Shown here: one piece after another, positions 1 through 8,049 of the stretch
Layout of the letters: each line of letters opens with the position of its first letter
Numbering within the stretch: the stretch's first letter is position 1
Source of the DNA: PFJX01 sp964542455
GTDB taxonomy: Bacteria > Pseudomonadota > Gammaproteobacteria > Burkholderiales > Thiobacillaceae
NCBI GenBank assembly: GCA_964542455.1
Contig: CAZIUC010000003.1
Coordinates: 114,403-178,402 of the forward strand
DNA length: 64,000 nt
Direction of reading: 5' to 3'
Translations under genes and position numbers: made by a program
The notes under the pieces: generated by a model
What the model was told of the DNA's origin: nothing
The model's input: only the letters and a program-made list of their open reading frames with translations
Database searches by the model: none

Positions 1-231
1 CTGTTCAATTGCAACGTCGGCGACGGCTCCGTGGTGCGCCACAACTCGGTGGTGGAAGGCTGCACCGTGCCGCCCGGTTTCTACATCCCCTCCGCGACCA
101 ACATCCACTCCGACGCAGAACTCGCCACCATCACCCCGGTCACTCCCGACCAGGCCGGCTTCTCGGAAAGCGTCGCCCAGGCAAACCTCGAACTGGTGAA
201 GGGCTACAAGCGGATACGCAACGAGTTTTGA
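1..231 (+). CDS. gamma-class carbonic anhydrase, C-terminal part (truncated by window edge)
   Basis: The reading frame is open from base 1 and stops at 231, giving the last 76 residues of a protein. Hexapeptide-like turns (VGDGSVVRHNSVVEGCTVPPG) are typical of a left-handed beta-helix. The tail, with 'VTPDQAGFSESVAQANLELVKGYK', resembles the C-terminal helix of Cam-type gamma carbonic anhydrases. Such enzymes hydrate CO2 with a metal bound by three histidines, but the N-terminal part holding those residues lies outside the window, so catalytic competence cannot be judged. In an autotrophic sulfur oxidiser a role in inorganic carbon supply is plausible. A general hexapeptide acyltransferase is the alternative, but the tail fits Cam better. 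Confidence 0.75.
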   Translation: MFNCNVGDGSVVRHNSVVEGCTVPPGFYIPSATNIHSDAELATITPVTPDQAGFSESVAQANLELVKGYKRIRNEF

Positions 232-656
232 GTAGCACCTGGCCGCGCTCTTGTGGCGTCGGCGTCTCGCCGGCGTAGCCATGAGGCGTTGTTCGCGTCT
301 GGAGTTAAAAAGATATGGGGCGCTGACTGAGGCACCTTCCCCCTTTCCCAAAGAGGGAACAAGGGGTACCGAAGGGTATAAGCAGGGACTTGGCCGCCGT
401 CTTTTGGCGGCTTAGTCCTTCGCTTAGGGGCTTTATCAGGGGCTTCATCAGATTTAGCGACGTTTGCCTACGCGGCCGTCTCAGAAATCCCCCCTAGCCC
501 CCCCTTTGATAAAGGGGAGAACCACTACTCCAACCGCATCACCAGTTAACGGCAAAAGAGCCTTTTCCAAAGGGGGAACCTGTCCCCCTGGCTATCGCGA
601 CCGTAGCAACAGCCAACGCGAAAAACCTCACCAATACGCCGACACTTCGCGCACAG
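232..656. other. 425-bp intergenic stretch made largely of short repeats
   Basis: No convincing gene is seen here. The stretch holds one full copy of the C-tract/G-tract repeat (452-550) and two degenerate fragments of similar character, near 344-370 and 558-590. Short reading frames present are low in coding character and overlap the repeats. Confidence 0.6.
452..550 (-). repeat. C/G-tract palindromic repeat, copy 1 (reverse orientation)
   Basis: This segment matches, in reverse orientation, the element at 4867-4990 and 53694-53823. Shared blocks are TTAGCGACGTTT, AAATCCCCCC, CCCCTTTGATAAAGGGG and the end block CGCATCACCAGTTAAC. The internal CCCCTTTGATAAAGGGG can form a hairpin. It looks like a dispersed non-coding intergenic repeat (REP/MITE-like). 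No coding capacity or target duplication was identified. Confidence 0.8.
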
Positions 657-854
657 TCACTCCTCGCCACGCGGCGCCCCGGCGGTCAGCCAGTCCGGCA
701 ATTCCCGGCCGCCGGCGTTGTCGATGATGTACTGGCGGATCAGGCGCCGCACCACCTGCGATGGCGTCAGATCGCGTTGCGCGCAGATTTCCTCGAATAG
801 TTGTTTTTTCCTCGGGTCGATGAGGACGGTGAGGCGAGCGGTACGGTTTTCCAT
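657..854 (-). CDS. small ribbon-helix-helix (CopG/Arc-type) regulator
   Basis: This 65-residue protein starts MENRTARLTVLIDPRKKQLFEEICAQ and continues with 'DLTPSQVVRRLIRQYI'. That pattern is a short N-terminal beta strand (RLTVLIDP) followed by two helices, typical of ribbon-helix-helix DNA-binding proteins, which act as dimers through antiparallel strands. It is transcribed divergently from the hyfB-like gene, and an inverted repeat at 878-896 lies just upstream of its start. It may therefore regulate itself and the hyf-like cluster; that link is inferred. It could instead be an orphan antitoxin, but no toxin gene lies beside it. Confidence 0.75.
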   Translation of the reverse strand: MENRTARLTVLIDPRKKQLFEEICAQRDLTPSQVVRRLIRQYIIDNAGGRELPDWLTAGAPRGEE

Positions 855-877
855 GGCGGCCGATCAAGGTGAATTTG

Positions 878-896
878 ATGTTAATTGCATTAACAT
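878..896. promoter_or_regulatory. 19-bp inverted repeat, candidate operator
   Basis: ATGTTAAT-TGC-ATTAACAT is a perfect inverted repeat (8-bp arms, 3-bp spacer). It lies between the divergent starts of the ribbon-helix-helix gene (854, minus) and hyfB (912, plus). The symmetry suits a dimeric regulator. Binding by the neighbouring protein is inferred only. Confidence 0.5.
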
Positions 897-911
897 TGAG
901 ATTGCTTTTGC

Positions 912-2981
912 TTGTCAATAGAATCCAATCAAATTCCCTTTCAGGCGCCCCATGTGATCTCACGCCTCGCCTTGTTCGCAGCCGATAACATCACGTTGGC
1001 CTGGGGTGGTGTGCTGTTCTGGCTGTGCCTGGGTTTCGCCGCCCTGTTCCTGCAACGTGCGCGTGGGCTGAACGGTCTGATCTTTCCGCTCGGCGCCCTG
1101 GGCGCGTTGTTCATGGCCGGCGTGGGCATCGCCGGCGTGCTGGGGACGCCCTCCGCCATCGTGTTGCCGATCGGCCTGCCGGATCTGCCCTTCCACCTGC
1201 GTCTGGACCCGCTCTCGGGCTTCTTCCTGACCTTGCTGGGCGGCGCCGCGTTTGGCGTGACGCTGGTCGCCTGGGGTTATTTCAGGCATCTGGAAACCGG
1301 CCCGCGCGCCTTGATGGGGCTCTGGTATCACCTGTTCCTGGCCGGCATGGCGATGGTGTTGCTGGCAGACGATGCCTACGCCTTCATGGTGGCCTGGGAG
1401 GTGATGGCGCTGTCCTCCTATTTCCTGGTCACCAGCGACCACGATCGGCCGGAGATACGTCGCGCCGGCTTCCTCTACCTGTTGATCGCCCACGTCGGCG
1501 CCGTCTCCCTGCTGCTCTGTTTCGGCGTGTTGCGGGGAGGAGGGCACGGCGGCGAGGGCGACTACACCTTCAACAGCATGCGTCTGGCGGATACCACTCC
1601 GTACTGGGCCTCGGTCGCCTATCTGCTGGCCCTGTTTGGTTTCGGCGCCAAGGCCGGCCTGGTGCCCCTGCATGTGTGGCTGCCCGAGGCGCATCCGGCC
1701 GCGCCCTCGCCGGTTTCCGCGCTGATGTCGGGCGTGATGCTGAAAACCGCCATCTACGGCCTGCTGCGCGTCACCTTCGATCTGCTCAACGCGCAGATCG
1801 CCTGGTGGGGCACCCTGGCCCTGGCGCTAGGCCTGATCAGCGCGCTCTACGGCGTCATCTTCGCCGCCGTGCAGGCGGACATGAAGCGCCTGCTGGCCTG
1901 GTCCTCGATCGAGAACATCGGTGTGATCCTGGCCGGGTTCGGCCTCACCCTGATCTTCCACACCGACGGCAAAGGCGCCCTTGCCGCGCTGGCGTTGACC
2001 GCGACGCTCTATCACGCGCTCAACCACGCCTTCTTCAAGGGACTGCTGTTCACCGGAGCCGGCGTTGTCCTGCACGCCACCGGCGAGCGCAACATGGACA
2101 GGCTGGGCGGCCTGATGCGCGTCATGCCCTGGACCGCCTGGCTGACCCTGATCGGCGCGCTCGCCATCGCCGGCCTGCCGCCGCTCAACGGCTTCGTCTC
2201 GGAATGGCTGCTGTTGCAGGCTTTCCTGTTTACCCCCGGCCTGAACCAGTCCTACCTGAACATGCTGATTCCCGTGGCCGCCGCCGCCGTGGCCCTGGCG
2301 GCGGCGCTGGCCGCCTATGTGATGGTGAAGTTTTTCGGCGTGGCCTTCCTCGGCGTGGCCCGCTCCGGTGTCGTCGCGCAGGCCCATGACACGGGCTGGC
2401 GCGAGCGCCTCGGCATGATCTGGATGGCGGCGGGTTGTGTCCTGCTGGGCTTGTTCCCGGCCCAGGTGATCGGCTGGCTGGCGCCGGTGGCGCGGCAGTT
2501 GACCGGGCATACCCTGCCGAATGACGGTAATTGGCTGCTGCTGGCACCGTTGGATGCCGAGCGCGCCAGCTATGCGCCGCTGCTGTTCCTCGCCGTGGCG
2601 CTGGCGACCCTGCTGCTGGTATTCATCTGGGTGCGCCGCGTCTACCACGGCCGCGTCCGCCAGTCCGACCCGTGGGATTGCGGCTACCCGGAACAGGACG
2701 CGCGCATGCAGGACACGGCCGAGGGCTTCGGCCAGCCGATCCGGCATATCTTCAGCGCCTTCATGGGCGTGGAACGGGAAGAACCCGACCCGTTCGACCG
2801 CCAGCCGCGCCATAGCAGCGCGTCACTCGACCAGATCTGGTTCTTCGTCTACCTGCCCATCGCCCGGCTGAGCGACTGGATCTCGGCCCAGGTCGGGCGC
2901 CTGCAACACGGCAGCATCCAGTGGTATTTGATCTACAGCTTCGCCACGTTGATCTTTTTGCTGGTTTTCGTGACGGGGTGA
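912..2981 (+). CDS. hyfB: hydrogenase-4 component B-like membrane subunit (Mrp/NuoL-type antiporter module)
   Basis: The 689-residue protein is almost entirely hydrophobic helices and belongs to the proton-translocating antiporter family shared by HyfB/HycC, NuoL/M/N and MrpA/D. Conserved features include 'FMVAWEVMALSSYFLV', 'FGFGAKAGLVPLHVWLPEAHPAAPSPVSALMSGVMLK' (key Lys residues) and 'ALNHAFFKGLLF'. Length fits HyfB. The longest frame starts with TTG at 912; an in-frame GTG at 954 (VISRLALFA) is an alternative, and neither has a strong ribosome-binding site. It is the first gene of a hyfB-C-E-F-G-I cluster, whose membrane part would couple electron flow at the peripheral subunits to ion movement. 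Confidence 0.88.
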   Translation: MSIESNQIPFQAPHVISRLALFAADNITLAWGGVLFWLCLGFAALFLQRARGLNGLIFPLGALGALFMAGVGIAGVLGTPSAIVLPIGLPDLPFHLRLDPLSGFFLTLLGGAAFGVTLVAWGYFRHLETGPRALMGLWYHLFLAGMAMVLLADDAYAFMVAWEVMALSSYFLVTSDHDRPEIRRAGFLYLLIAHVGAVSLLLCFGVLRGGGHGGEGDYTFNSMRLADTTPYWASVAYLLALFGFGAKAGLVPLHVWLPEAHPAAPSPVSALMSGVMLKTAIYGLLRVTFDLLNAQIAWWGTLALALGLISALYGVIFAAVQADMKRLLAWSSIENIGVILAGFGLTLIFHTDGKGALAALALTATLYHALNHAFFKGLLFTGAGVVLHATGERNMDRLGGLMRVMPWTAWLTLIGALAIAGLPPLNGFVSEWLLLQAFLFTPGLNQSYLNMLIPVAAAAVALAAALAAYVMVKFFGVAFLGVARSGVVAQAHDTGWRERLGMIWMAAGCVLLGLFPAQVIGWLAPVARQLTGHTLPNDGNWLLLAPLDAERASYAPLLFLAVALATLLLVFIWVRRVYHGRVRQSDPWDCGYPEQDARMQDTAEGFGQPIRHIFSAFMGVEREEPDPFDRQPRHSSASLDQIWFFVYLPIARLSDWISAQVGRLQHGSIQWYLIYSFATLIFLLVFVTG

Positions 2982-3016
2982 AAACCATGCGAGACCACGC
3001 CATTGCCCACATTCCC

Positions 3017-3070
3017 GTAGGGTGCGCCGCGCGCACCGTTCTCCCGCTTGGTGCGCGCGGCGCACCCTAC
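3017..3070. repeat. perfect 21-bp inverted repeat between hyfB and hyfC
   Basis: Arms 3017-3037 and 3050-3070 (GTAGGGTGCGCCGCGCGCACC class) are exact reverse complements around a 12-nt loop. GTAGGGTGCGC-type units are common dispersed intergenic palindromes. The transcript would form a very stable hairpin ending 11 nt before the GTG start of the next gene. Confidence 0.85.
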
Positions 3071-3081
3071 GAGGGCCAACC

Positions 3082-4026
3082 GTGACCACCGGCATCCTCC
3101 TGCAACTCATTCAGACCCTCGCGGCCATCCTGCTGGCGCCGCTGTTGCTGGGCTGGGTCAACCAGTGCCGCGCCTGGTTGCAGGGGCGTAAGGCGCCGCC
3201 GTTGACACAGCCCTACCGGGTGTTGCGCAAGCTGTTCCATAAGGATGCGGTGATCGCGCACAACGCCAGCCCCCTGTTCCGCTTTGCGCCCTACATGATC
3301 TTCGCCTGCATGGCGCTGGCCGCCGGCATCGTGCCCACTTTCGCCAACGATCTGCCCTTCTCCCCGGCGGCGGACGCCATTGCCCTGGTCGGCGTGTTCG
3401 CCCTGGCGCGAGTGTTCCTGGCACTGGCGGCGATGGATATCGGCACCGCTTTCGGCAGCCTCGGCGCGCGCCGCGAGATGCTGGTCTCCTTCCTGGCGGA
3501 GCCGGCGTTGTTGATGGTGTTCTTCACCGCCAGCCTGATCTCGCATTCCACCGCGCTGCCCACCATCGTCGAGACCCTGGCGCACAAGCAATTCGTCATC
3601 TACCCGAGCATGGCCTTCGCGGCGGTGGCGTTCTGGATGGTGTCCACCGCCGAGAACGCGCGCATTCCGGTGGACAACCCCGCCACCCACCTGGAACTGA
3701 CCATGATCCACGAGGCCATGATCCTGGAATATTCGGCGCGCCACCTGGCGCTGATCGAGTGGGCGGTGGCCTTGAAACTGTTCACCTATTCGGCGCTGGG
3801 CATCGCCCTGTTCCTGCCCTGGGGCATCGCCGCGCGCGGCGATCTTGCCGCGTTGCCGCTGGCGCTGCTGGCGCTGCTCGTGAAGATGCTGGCCGGCGGC
3901 GCCGCCCTCGCCCTGCTGGAGTCCGTTTCCGCCAAGCTGCGCCTGTTCCGCGCGCCGGAGTACCTCGGCACCGCGTTCATGCTGGCGGTGCTGGGCATGC
4001 TGACGCATTTATTACTGGAGGCCTGA
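3082..4026 (+). CDS. hyfC: hydrogenase-4 component C-like subunit (NuoH/HycD family)
   Basis: Starting at GTG 3082 (MTTGILLQLIQTLAAILLAPLLLGW) the protein has 314 residues with about eight membrane helices. The loops 'LTQPYRVLRKLFHKDAVI', 'FGSLGARREMLVSFLAEPALL' and 'IPVDNPATHLELTMIHEAMILEYSARHLALIEWA' are diagnostic of the NuoH/HyfC/EchB family, which forms the interface between membrane arm and peripheral arm. An earlier ATG at 3022 lies inside the upstream palindrome and gives a polar extension, so the GTG is preferred. It lies downstream of hyfB across a 100-bp gap filled by the inverted repeat. Confidence 0.88.
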   Translation: MTTGILLQLIQTLAAILLAPLLLGWVNQCRAWLQGRKAPPLTQPYRVLRKLFHKDAVIAHNASPLFRFAPYMIFACMALAAGIVPTFANDLPFSPAADAIALVGVFALARVFLALAAMDIGTAFGSLGARREMLVSFLAEPALLMVFFTASLISHSTALPTIVETLAHKQFVIYPSMAFAAVAFWMVSTAENARIPVDNPATHLELTMIHEAMILEYSARHLALIEWAVALKLFTYSALGIALFLPWGIAARGDLAALPLALLALLVKMLAGGAALALLESVSAKLRLFRAPEYLGTAFMLAVLGMLTHLLLEA

Positions 4027-4053
4027 GATGAGGTCGAGATTTCATGGCGCCGT

Positions 4054-4131
4054 AGGATGCGGTGAGGTGCGAACCGCATCACTCAGCGCGGGCGTGGTTG
4101 ATGCGGTTCGCCGCGCTCACCAGATCCCGCG
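4054..4131. repeat. imperfect inverted repeat (GATGCGGTTCGC family) between hyfC and hyfE
   Basis: The left arm contains GGTGCGAACCGCATC and the right arm GATGCGGTTCGCCGCGCTCACC, which pair imperfectly. A related unit recurs at 24538-24569 (GATGCGGTTCGCTGTGCTCACC), marking a dispersed intergenic repeat family distinct from the other two families in this cluster. Confidence 0.7.
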
Positions 4132-4158
4132 CGGGATCACCTCGACGGGAGCGTCGCA

Positions 4159-4821
4159 ATGGCGCTGACCTACCACCTGCAAGTCGTCAACCTGCTGGCC
4201 GCGCTGTTGCTGCTGATCTCCTTCGCCATGCTGTCGCAGCGCCGCATCGTCAATCTGGTGACGCTATTCGCCTGGCAGGGCGCGGCCTTGTCCGCGTCCA
4301 CCGCCATCGTCGCCTGGTCCACCGGGCAGCATCACCTTTACTGGTCGGCGGGCCTGACGCTGTTGCTCAAGGTCATCGTCATGCCCTGGTTCTTCTACCG
4401 TCTGGTGCGCCAGCTGGATGTGAATCGCGAGGTGGAGGCGATGCTCAACATCCCCACCACCATGCTGATCGGCATCGCCCTGGTGATCTTCGCCTTCAAT
4501 CTGGCGCTGCCGATCTCGCAGATGTCCGGCACGGTGACGCGCTCGACACTGGGAATCGCCATGGCCTGTGTGCTGCTCGCCTTCCTCATGATGATTACCC
4601 GCAAGAAGGCCATCACCCAGGTGATCGGCTTCCTGGCGATGGAAAACAGCCTGTTCTTCGCCGCCACCAGCGCCACCTATGGCATGCCGCTGGTGGTGGA
4701 AATGGGGGTGGCGCTCGACGTGCTGGTCGGCGTGTTCGTGCTGGGCATCTTCTTTTTCCATATCCGCGAGACCTTCGATTCCCTGGATCTGAGGCACATG
4801 GAAAAGTTGAAGGAGCGATGA
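4159..4821 (+). CDS. hyfE: hydrogenase-4 component E-like membrane subunit (NuoK-like)
   Basis: This 220-residue protein has about seven hydrophobic helices, beginning 'YHLQVVNLLAALLLLISFAMLSQRRIVNLVTLFAWQGAALS'. It matches HyfE in length and in the conserved acidic residues within membrane segments, for example 'VIGFLAMENSLFF' and 'VVEMGVALDVLVGVFV'. HyfE resembles NuoK and is thought to take part in ion translocation. No HyfD homologue is present between it and the next antiporter-like gene, so the membrane arm here is reduced compared with E. coli Hyf. Confidence 0.85.
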   Translation: MALTYHLQVVNLLAALLLLISFAMLSQRRIVNLVTLFAWQGAALSASTAIVAWSTGQHHLYWSAGLTLLLKVIVMPWFFYRLVRQLDVNREVEAMLNIPTTMLIGIALVIFAFNLALPISQMSGTVTRSTLGIAMACVLLAFLMMITRKKAITQVIGFLAMENSLFFAATSATYGMPLVVEMGVALDVLVGVFVLGIFFFHIRETFDSLDLRHMEKLKER

Positions 4822-4866
4822 GGATGCCGAAGCGGACTTTGACGAGAGCGCCTTCCCCCTTTCTGG

Positions 4867-4990
4867 CTGGTGATGCGGTTGGCGCGGAGGTTCCCCCCTT
4901 TATCAAAGGGGGGGCAGGGGGGATTTCTACGGCGACGGCTCAGGCAAACGTCGCTAAATCCCCCCCGGCCCCCCTTTGGAAAAGAGGGGA
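4867..4990 (+). repeat. C/G-tract palindromic repeat, copy 2, between hyfE and hyfF
   Basis: The segment runs from CTGGTGATGCGGTTGGCGCGG through CCCCCCTTTATCAAAGGGGGG, GGGGGGATTTCT and AACGTCGCTAAATCCCCCCC to a closing CCCCCCTTTGG block. It matches 53694-53823 in the same orientation and 452-550 in the opposite orientation. Two hairpins can form, separated by an AACGTCGC spacer. It fills the 202-bp gap upstream of the hyfF start at 5024. Confidence 0.85.
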
Positions 4991-5023
4991 GAAAGACATG
5001 CGCGACGGAGCGGCTCACTGATC

Positions 5024-6499
5024 ATGGAAATCTACTGGCTACTCGGCATCCCGCTGGCCGGCGGGGTGTTTCTCGCGCTCTGGGGCAACCGGCGCCATGC
5101 CCCGGAGATCAACGCCCTGTTCAGTTTGGCGACGCTGATCGCGGCGGCCGCGCTCACCGCGCGCATCGTCGCGCACGGGCCGATCATCGTCGGCGGCGAG
5201 GGCTGGTTTTTCATCGACCCGCTCAACGTCTTTCTGGTCGCGCTCACCGCTTTCGTGGCCTTCACGACGTCCCTGTTCTCGCGCCCCTACATGCGCATCG
5301 AGCGGGAACACGGACGGCTAGGCAACCAACGCGACAATCGCCTGCGCCTGTATCACAGCAGCTATCAGATATTCATCGCCGCCATGCTGCTGGCGCTGAC
5401 CACCAACAACATGGGCATTTTGTGGGTGTCGATGGAAGCCGCCACCCTGGCCACCGTGCTGCTGGTTTCGCTGTACCGCACCCCGGCCTCGCTGGAGGCC
5501 GCCTGGAAGTACTTCATCCTGTGCGGCGTCGGCATCGCCCAGGCTTTGTTCGGCACCATCCTGCTCTACTTCGCGGCGGAGAAAGTGCTGGGCTCGGGTG
5601 GCACCGCGCTGCTCTGGACCCACCTCAACGGCATCAAGGCGCAACTGGAACCGACCGTATTGCAACTGGCCTTCGTGTTCCTGCTGCTGGGTTACGGCAC
5701 CAAGGTCGGCCTGGCGCCCTTGCACAACTGGCTGCCGGACGCCCATGCCGAAGGCCCGACTCCTGTTTCCGCCGTGCTTTCCGGCCTGCTGCTCAACGTC
5801 GCCCTGTATGCGGTGATGCGCTCCAAGGTGCTGGTGGATGGCGCCTTGGGCAACGAGGGTGGCAACAGCGTGGCCGGCGGACTGATGATGGGTTTCGGCC
5901 TGCTTTCCGTGGTGCTCGCCGCTTTCCTGATCAAGCGCCAGAGCGACGTGAAGCGGATGTTCGCCTACTCCTCGATCGAACACATGGGCCTCATCACCTT
6001 CGCCTTCGGCATGGGCGGCCCGGTGGCGAACTTCGCCGGATTGCTGCACATGACCCTGCATTCGCTCACCAAATCCGCCATCTTCTTCGCGGTGGGACAC
6101 GCCACCCAGAAGGCCGGCACCCAATTGATGAGCGACATACGCGGCCTGATCAAGACCAACCCGACCATCGGCTGGGGCCTGATGCTCGGCACCATCGCCA
6201 TCCTCGGCGTGCCACCGTTCGGCGTGTTCGCCAGCGAGTTCCTGATCATCACCACCGCCATGCACGAACACGCCTGGGCCACGCCCTTCCTGATCATCGC
6301 CCTGGGTGTGGCCTTCGCCGCGATCTTCGGCAAGGTGCAGCCGATGGTGTTCGGCGAGACCGAGATGCCCACACTGCCCTACCAACCCGCCCTGGCCCCG
6401 GTGTTCATCCACCTCGGCCTGGTGCTGATGCTGGGGCTGTTCATCCCGCCCTATCTGGCTGCCTGGTACAGGCAGGCGGCACACATGCTGGGAGGTTGA
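5024..6499 (+). CDS. hyfF: hydrogenase-4 component F-like membrane subunit (antiporter-like)
   Basis: From ATG 5024 (MEIYWLLGIPLAGG) the protein has 491 residues and the antiporter-family hallmarks 'FLLLGYGTKVGLAPLHNWLPDAHAEGPTPVSAVLSGLLLNVALYAVMR', 'LIKRQSDVKRMFAYSSIEHMGL' and 'TLHSLTKSAIFFAVGHATQKAGT'. These match HyfF, a NuoL/M-type ion-translocating subunit. An in-frame start at 4976 would extend into the upstream repeat and add polar residues, so it is rejected. The stop at 6499 is separated from the next gene by one base, suggesting translational coupling. The cluster therefore keeps two antiporter-like subunits (HyfB and HyfF). Confidence 0.88.
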   Translation: MEIYWLLGIPLAGGVFLALWGNRRHAPEINALFSLATLIAAAALTARIVAHGPIIVGGEGWFFIDPLNVFLVALTAFVAFTTSLFSRPYMRIEREHGRLGNQRDNRLRLYHSSYQIFIAAMLLALTTNNMGILWVSMEAATLATVLLVSLYRTPASLEAAWKYFILCGVGIAQALFGTILLYFAAEKVLGSGGTALLWTHLNGIKAQLEPTVLQLAFVFLLLGYGTKVGLAPLHNWLPDAHAEGPTPVSAVLSGLLLNVALYAVMRSKVLVDGALGNEGGNSVAGGLMMGFGLLSVVLAAFLIKRQSDVKRMFAYSSIEHMGLITFAFGMGGPVANFAGLLHMTLHSLTKSAIFFAVGHATQKAGTQLMSDIRGLIKTNPTIGWGLMLGTIAILGVPPFGVFASEFLIITTAMHEHAWATPFLIIALGVAFAAIFGKVQPMVFGETEMPTLPYQPALAPVFIHLGLVLMLGLFIPPYLAAWYRQAAHMLGG

Positions 6500-6500
6500 G

Positions 6501-8048
6501 ATGCGAATCGGCGAACAAGACTGGAACCTCGCCCCGATTGCCCCACATATCTGGCGCGGCGGAATCAACGCGGCCGCGTTGCCGGCCATCGCCCAGGCGG
6601 TGAAGGACGAAGGCGGGCAACTGCTCGCCCTGTGGGGCTCGGACGACCGGCATCTGGGCAACGGCTACTCGCTTCACGCCGCCTTCATCACCGCCAATGG
6701 CCTGGCCTGGGTCGGCGCGGCGCTGGCGGCAGACGCCCCCGCCTACCCCGATCTGGCCGCGATCTTCCCGCAGGCCGGCCGCATGCAGCGCGCCAATTTC
6801 GACCTGCTCGGCATCCGGGCCGAAGGCGCCGAGGACACCCGCAAATGGCTGCGCCACGTCGCCTGGGCCGAAGACGAATTCCCGTTGCGCAAGGATTTCC
6901 AATCCGAAATCCGAAATCCGAAACCCGAAATTACCGACGCCTACCCCTTCCTCCGCGTCGCGGGTGAGGGTGTCCATGAAATCGCGGTCGGCCCCATCCA
7001 CGCCGGCACCATCGAACCGGGGCATTTCCGCTTCTCCTGCATCGGCGACCGCGTCCTCAAACTGGAACAACGTCTGGGCTACACCCACCGGGGTGTGGAA
7101 AAACGCTTCGAGGGCCGCGACCTCGCCAGTGGCGCCAGGCTCGCCGGGCGGGTTTCCGGCGACAGCCACATCGCCTACGCCTGGGCCTACTGCATGGCGG
7201 TGGAACAGGCCGTGGGCGGCACCGTCCCGCCGCGCGCCCTCTGGCTGCGCGCCCTATTCCTGGAGATCGAACGGATCGCCAATCACCTGGGCGACCTCGG
7301 CTACCTCGGCAATGACGTCGCCCTCTTCTTCGGCTTCATGCAGTTCTGGCGCCTCAAGGAAGACTGGCTGCGCCTCTCGGCGAAGCTGTTCGGCCACCGC
7401 TACCTGTTCGACCGCATCATTCCCGGCGGTGTGGCGGTCGATCTCGACGCCGCCGGCCAGCGTGAACTCGCCGCGCTGGCCGACCGCGTCGAAATGGAAG
7501 TGCGCGAACTCAAGGCCGTCTACGACGAGCACGCCACCCTGCAGGACCGTTTCGCCAATACCGGCGTCGTCACACCGGCGCTGGCCGCGCGCCTGGGCCT
7601 CACCGGCCTGGCCGGCCGCGCCAGCGCCCAGGCCTGGGACGCCCGCGCGCAGTTTCCGCGGGCGCCCTACGAACAACTCGGCGTGAACATGGCCACCGCG
7701 CGCAAGGGTGACGTGCTGGCGCGTTCGGAAGTGCGCTTCGGCGAAATCCACGAATCCCTGCGCCTGATCCGGGAAATCCTGAAACGCCTGCCGTCCGGGG
7801 CCCTGCTGGCGCCGGTCGCGGAAGTGAATGAGGCGCGTGAAGGGCTGGGCTGGGTGGAAGGCTGGCGCGGCGAAGTGCTGGTGGCGGTGCGCATCGGCGC
7901 TGACGGCAAGCTCGACCGCGTCCACCCGCACGACCCCTCCTGGCAGAACTGGCCGCTCCTGGAGGTCGGCGTGCTGGGCAACATCGTTCCCGATTTCCCC
8001 CTGATCAACAAATCATTCAACCTCTCTTACAGCGGGCAGGATCTCTGA
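6501..8048 (+). CDS. hyfG: hydrogenase-4 large-subunit-like protein without NiFe-binding cysteines
   Basis: The 515-residue protein fuses a NuoC-like N-terminal domain (about 1-140) to a NuoD/hydrogenase-large-subunit domain, as HyfG/HycE do. The first NiFe motif (RxCGxC) reads RVSGDSHIAYAWAYC (about 217-231), and the C-terminal DPCxxC reads HDPSWQNWP (about 477-485), so all four metal-binding cysteines are absent. This is the pattern of energy-converting hydrogenase-related (Ehr) complexes, not of an active NiFe hydrogenase; the reaction is unknown. The linker near residues 133-146 is encoded by a short tandem-like stretch (FQSEIRNPKPEI) that looks like an in-frame repeat insertion. The alternative of a divergent complex I NuoCD is less likely given the Hyf-type neighbours. 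Confidence 0.85.
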   Translation: MRIGEQDWNLAPIAPHIWRGGINAAALPAIAQAVKDEGGQLLALWGSDDRHLGNGYSLHAAFITANGLAWVGAALAADAPAYPDLAAIFPQAGRMQRANFDLLGIRAEGAEDTRKWLRHVAWAEDEFPLRKDFQSEIRNPKPEITDAYPFLRVAGEGVHEIAVGPIHAGTIEPGHFRFSCIGDRVLKLEQRLGYTHRGVEKRFEGRDLASGARLAGRVSGDSHIAYAWAYCMAVEQAVGGTVPPRALWLRALFLEIERIANHLGDLGYLGNDVALFFGFMQFWRLKEDWLRLSAKLFGHRYLFDRIIPGGVAVDLDAAGQRELAALADRVEMEVRELKAVYDEHATLQDRFANTGVVTPALAARLGLTGLAGRASAQAWDARAQFPRAPYEQLGVNMATARKGDVLARSEVRFGEIHESLRLIREILKRLPSGALLAPVAEVNEAREGLGWVEGWRGEVLVAVRIGADGKLDRVHPHDPSWQNWPLLEVGVLGNIVPDFPLINKSFNLSYSGQDL

Positions 8049-8049
8049 C

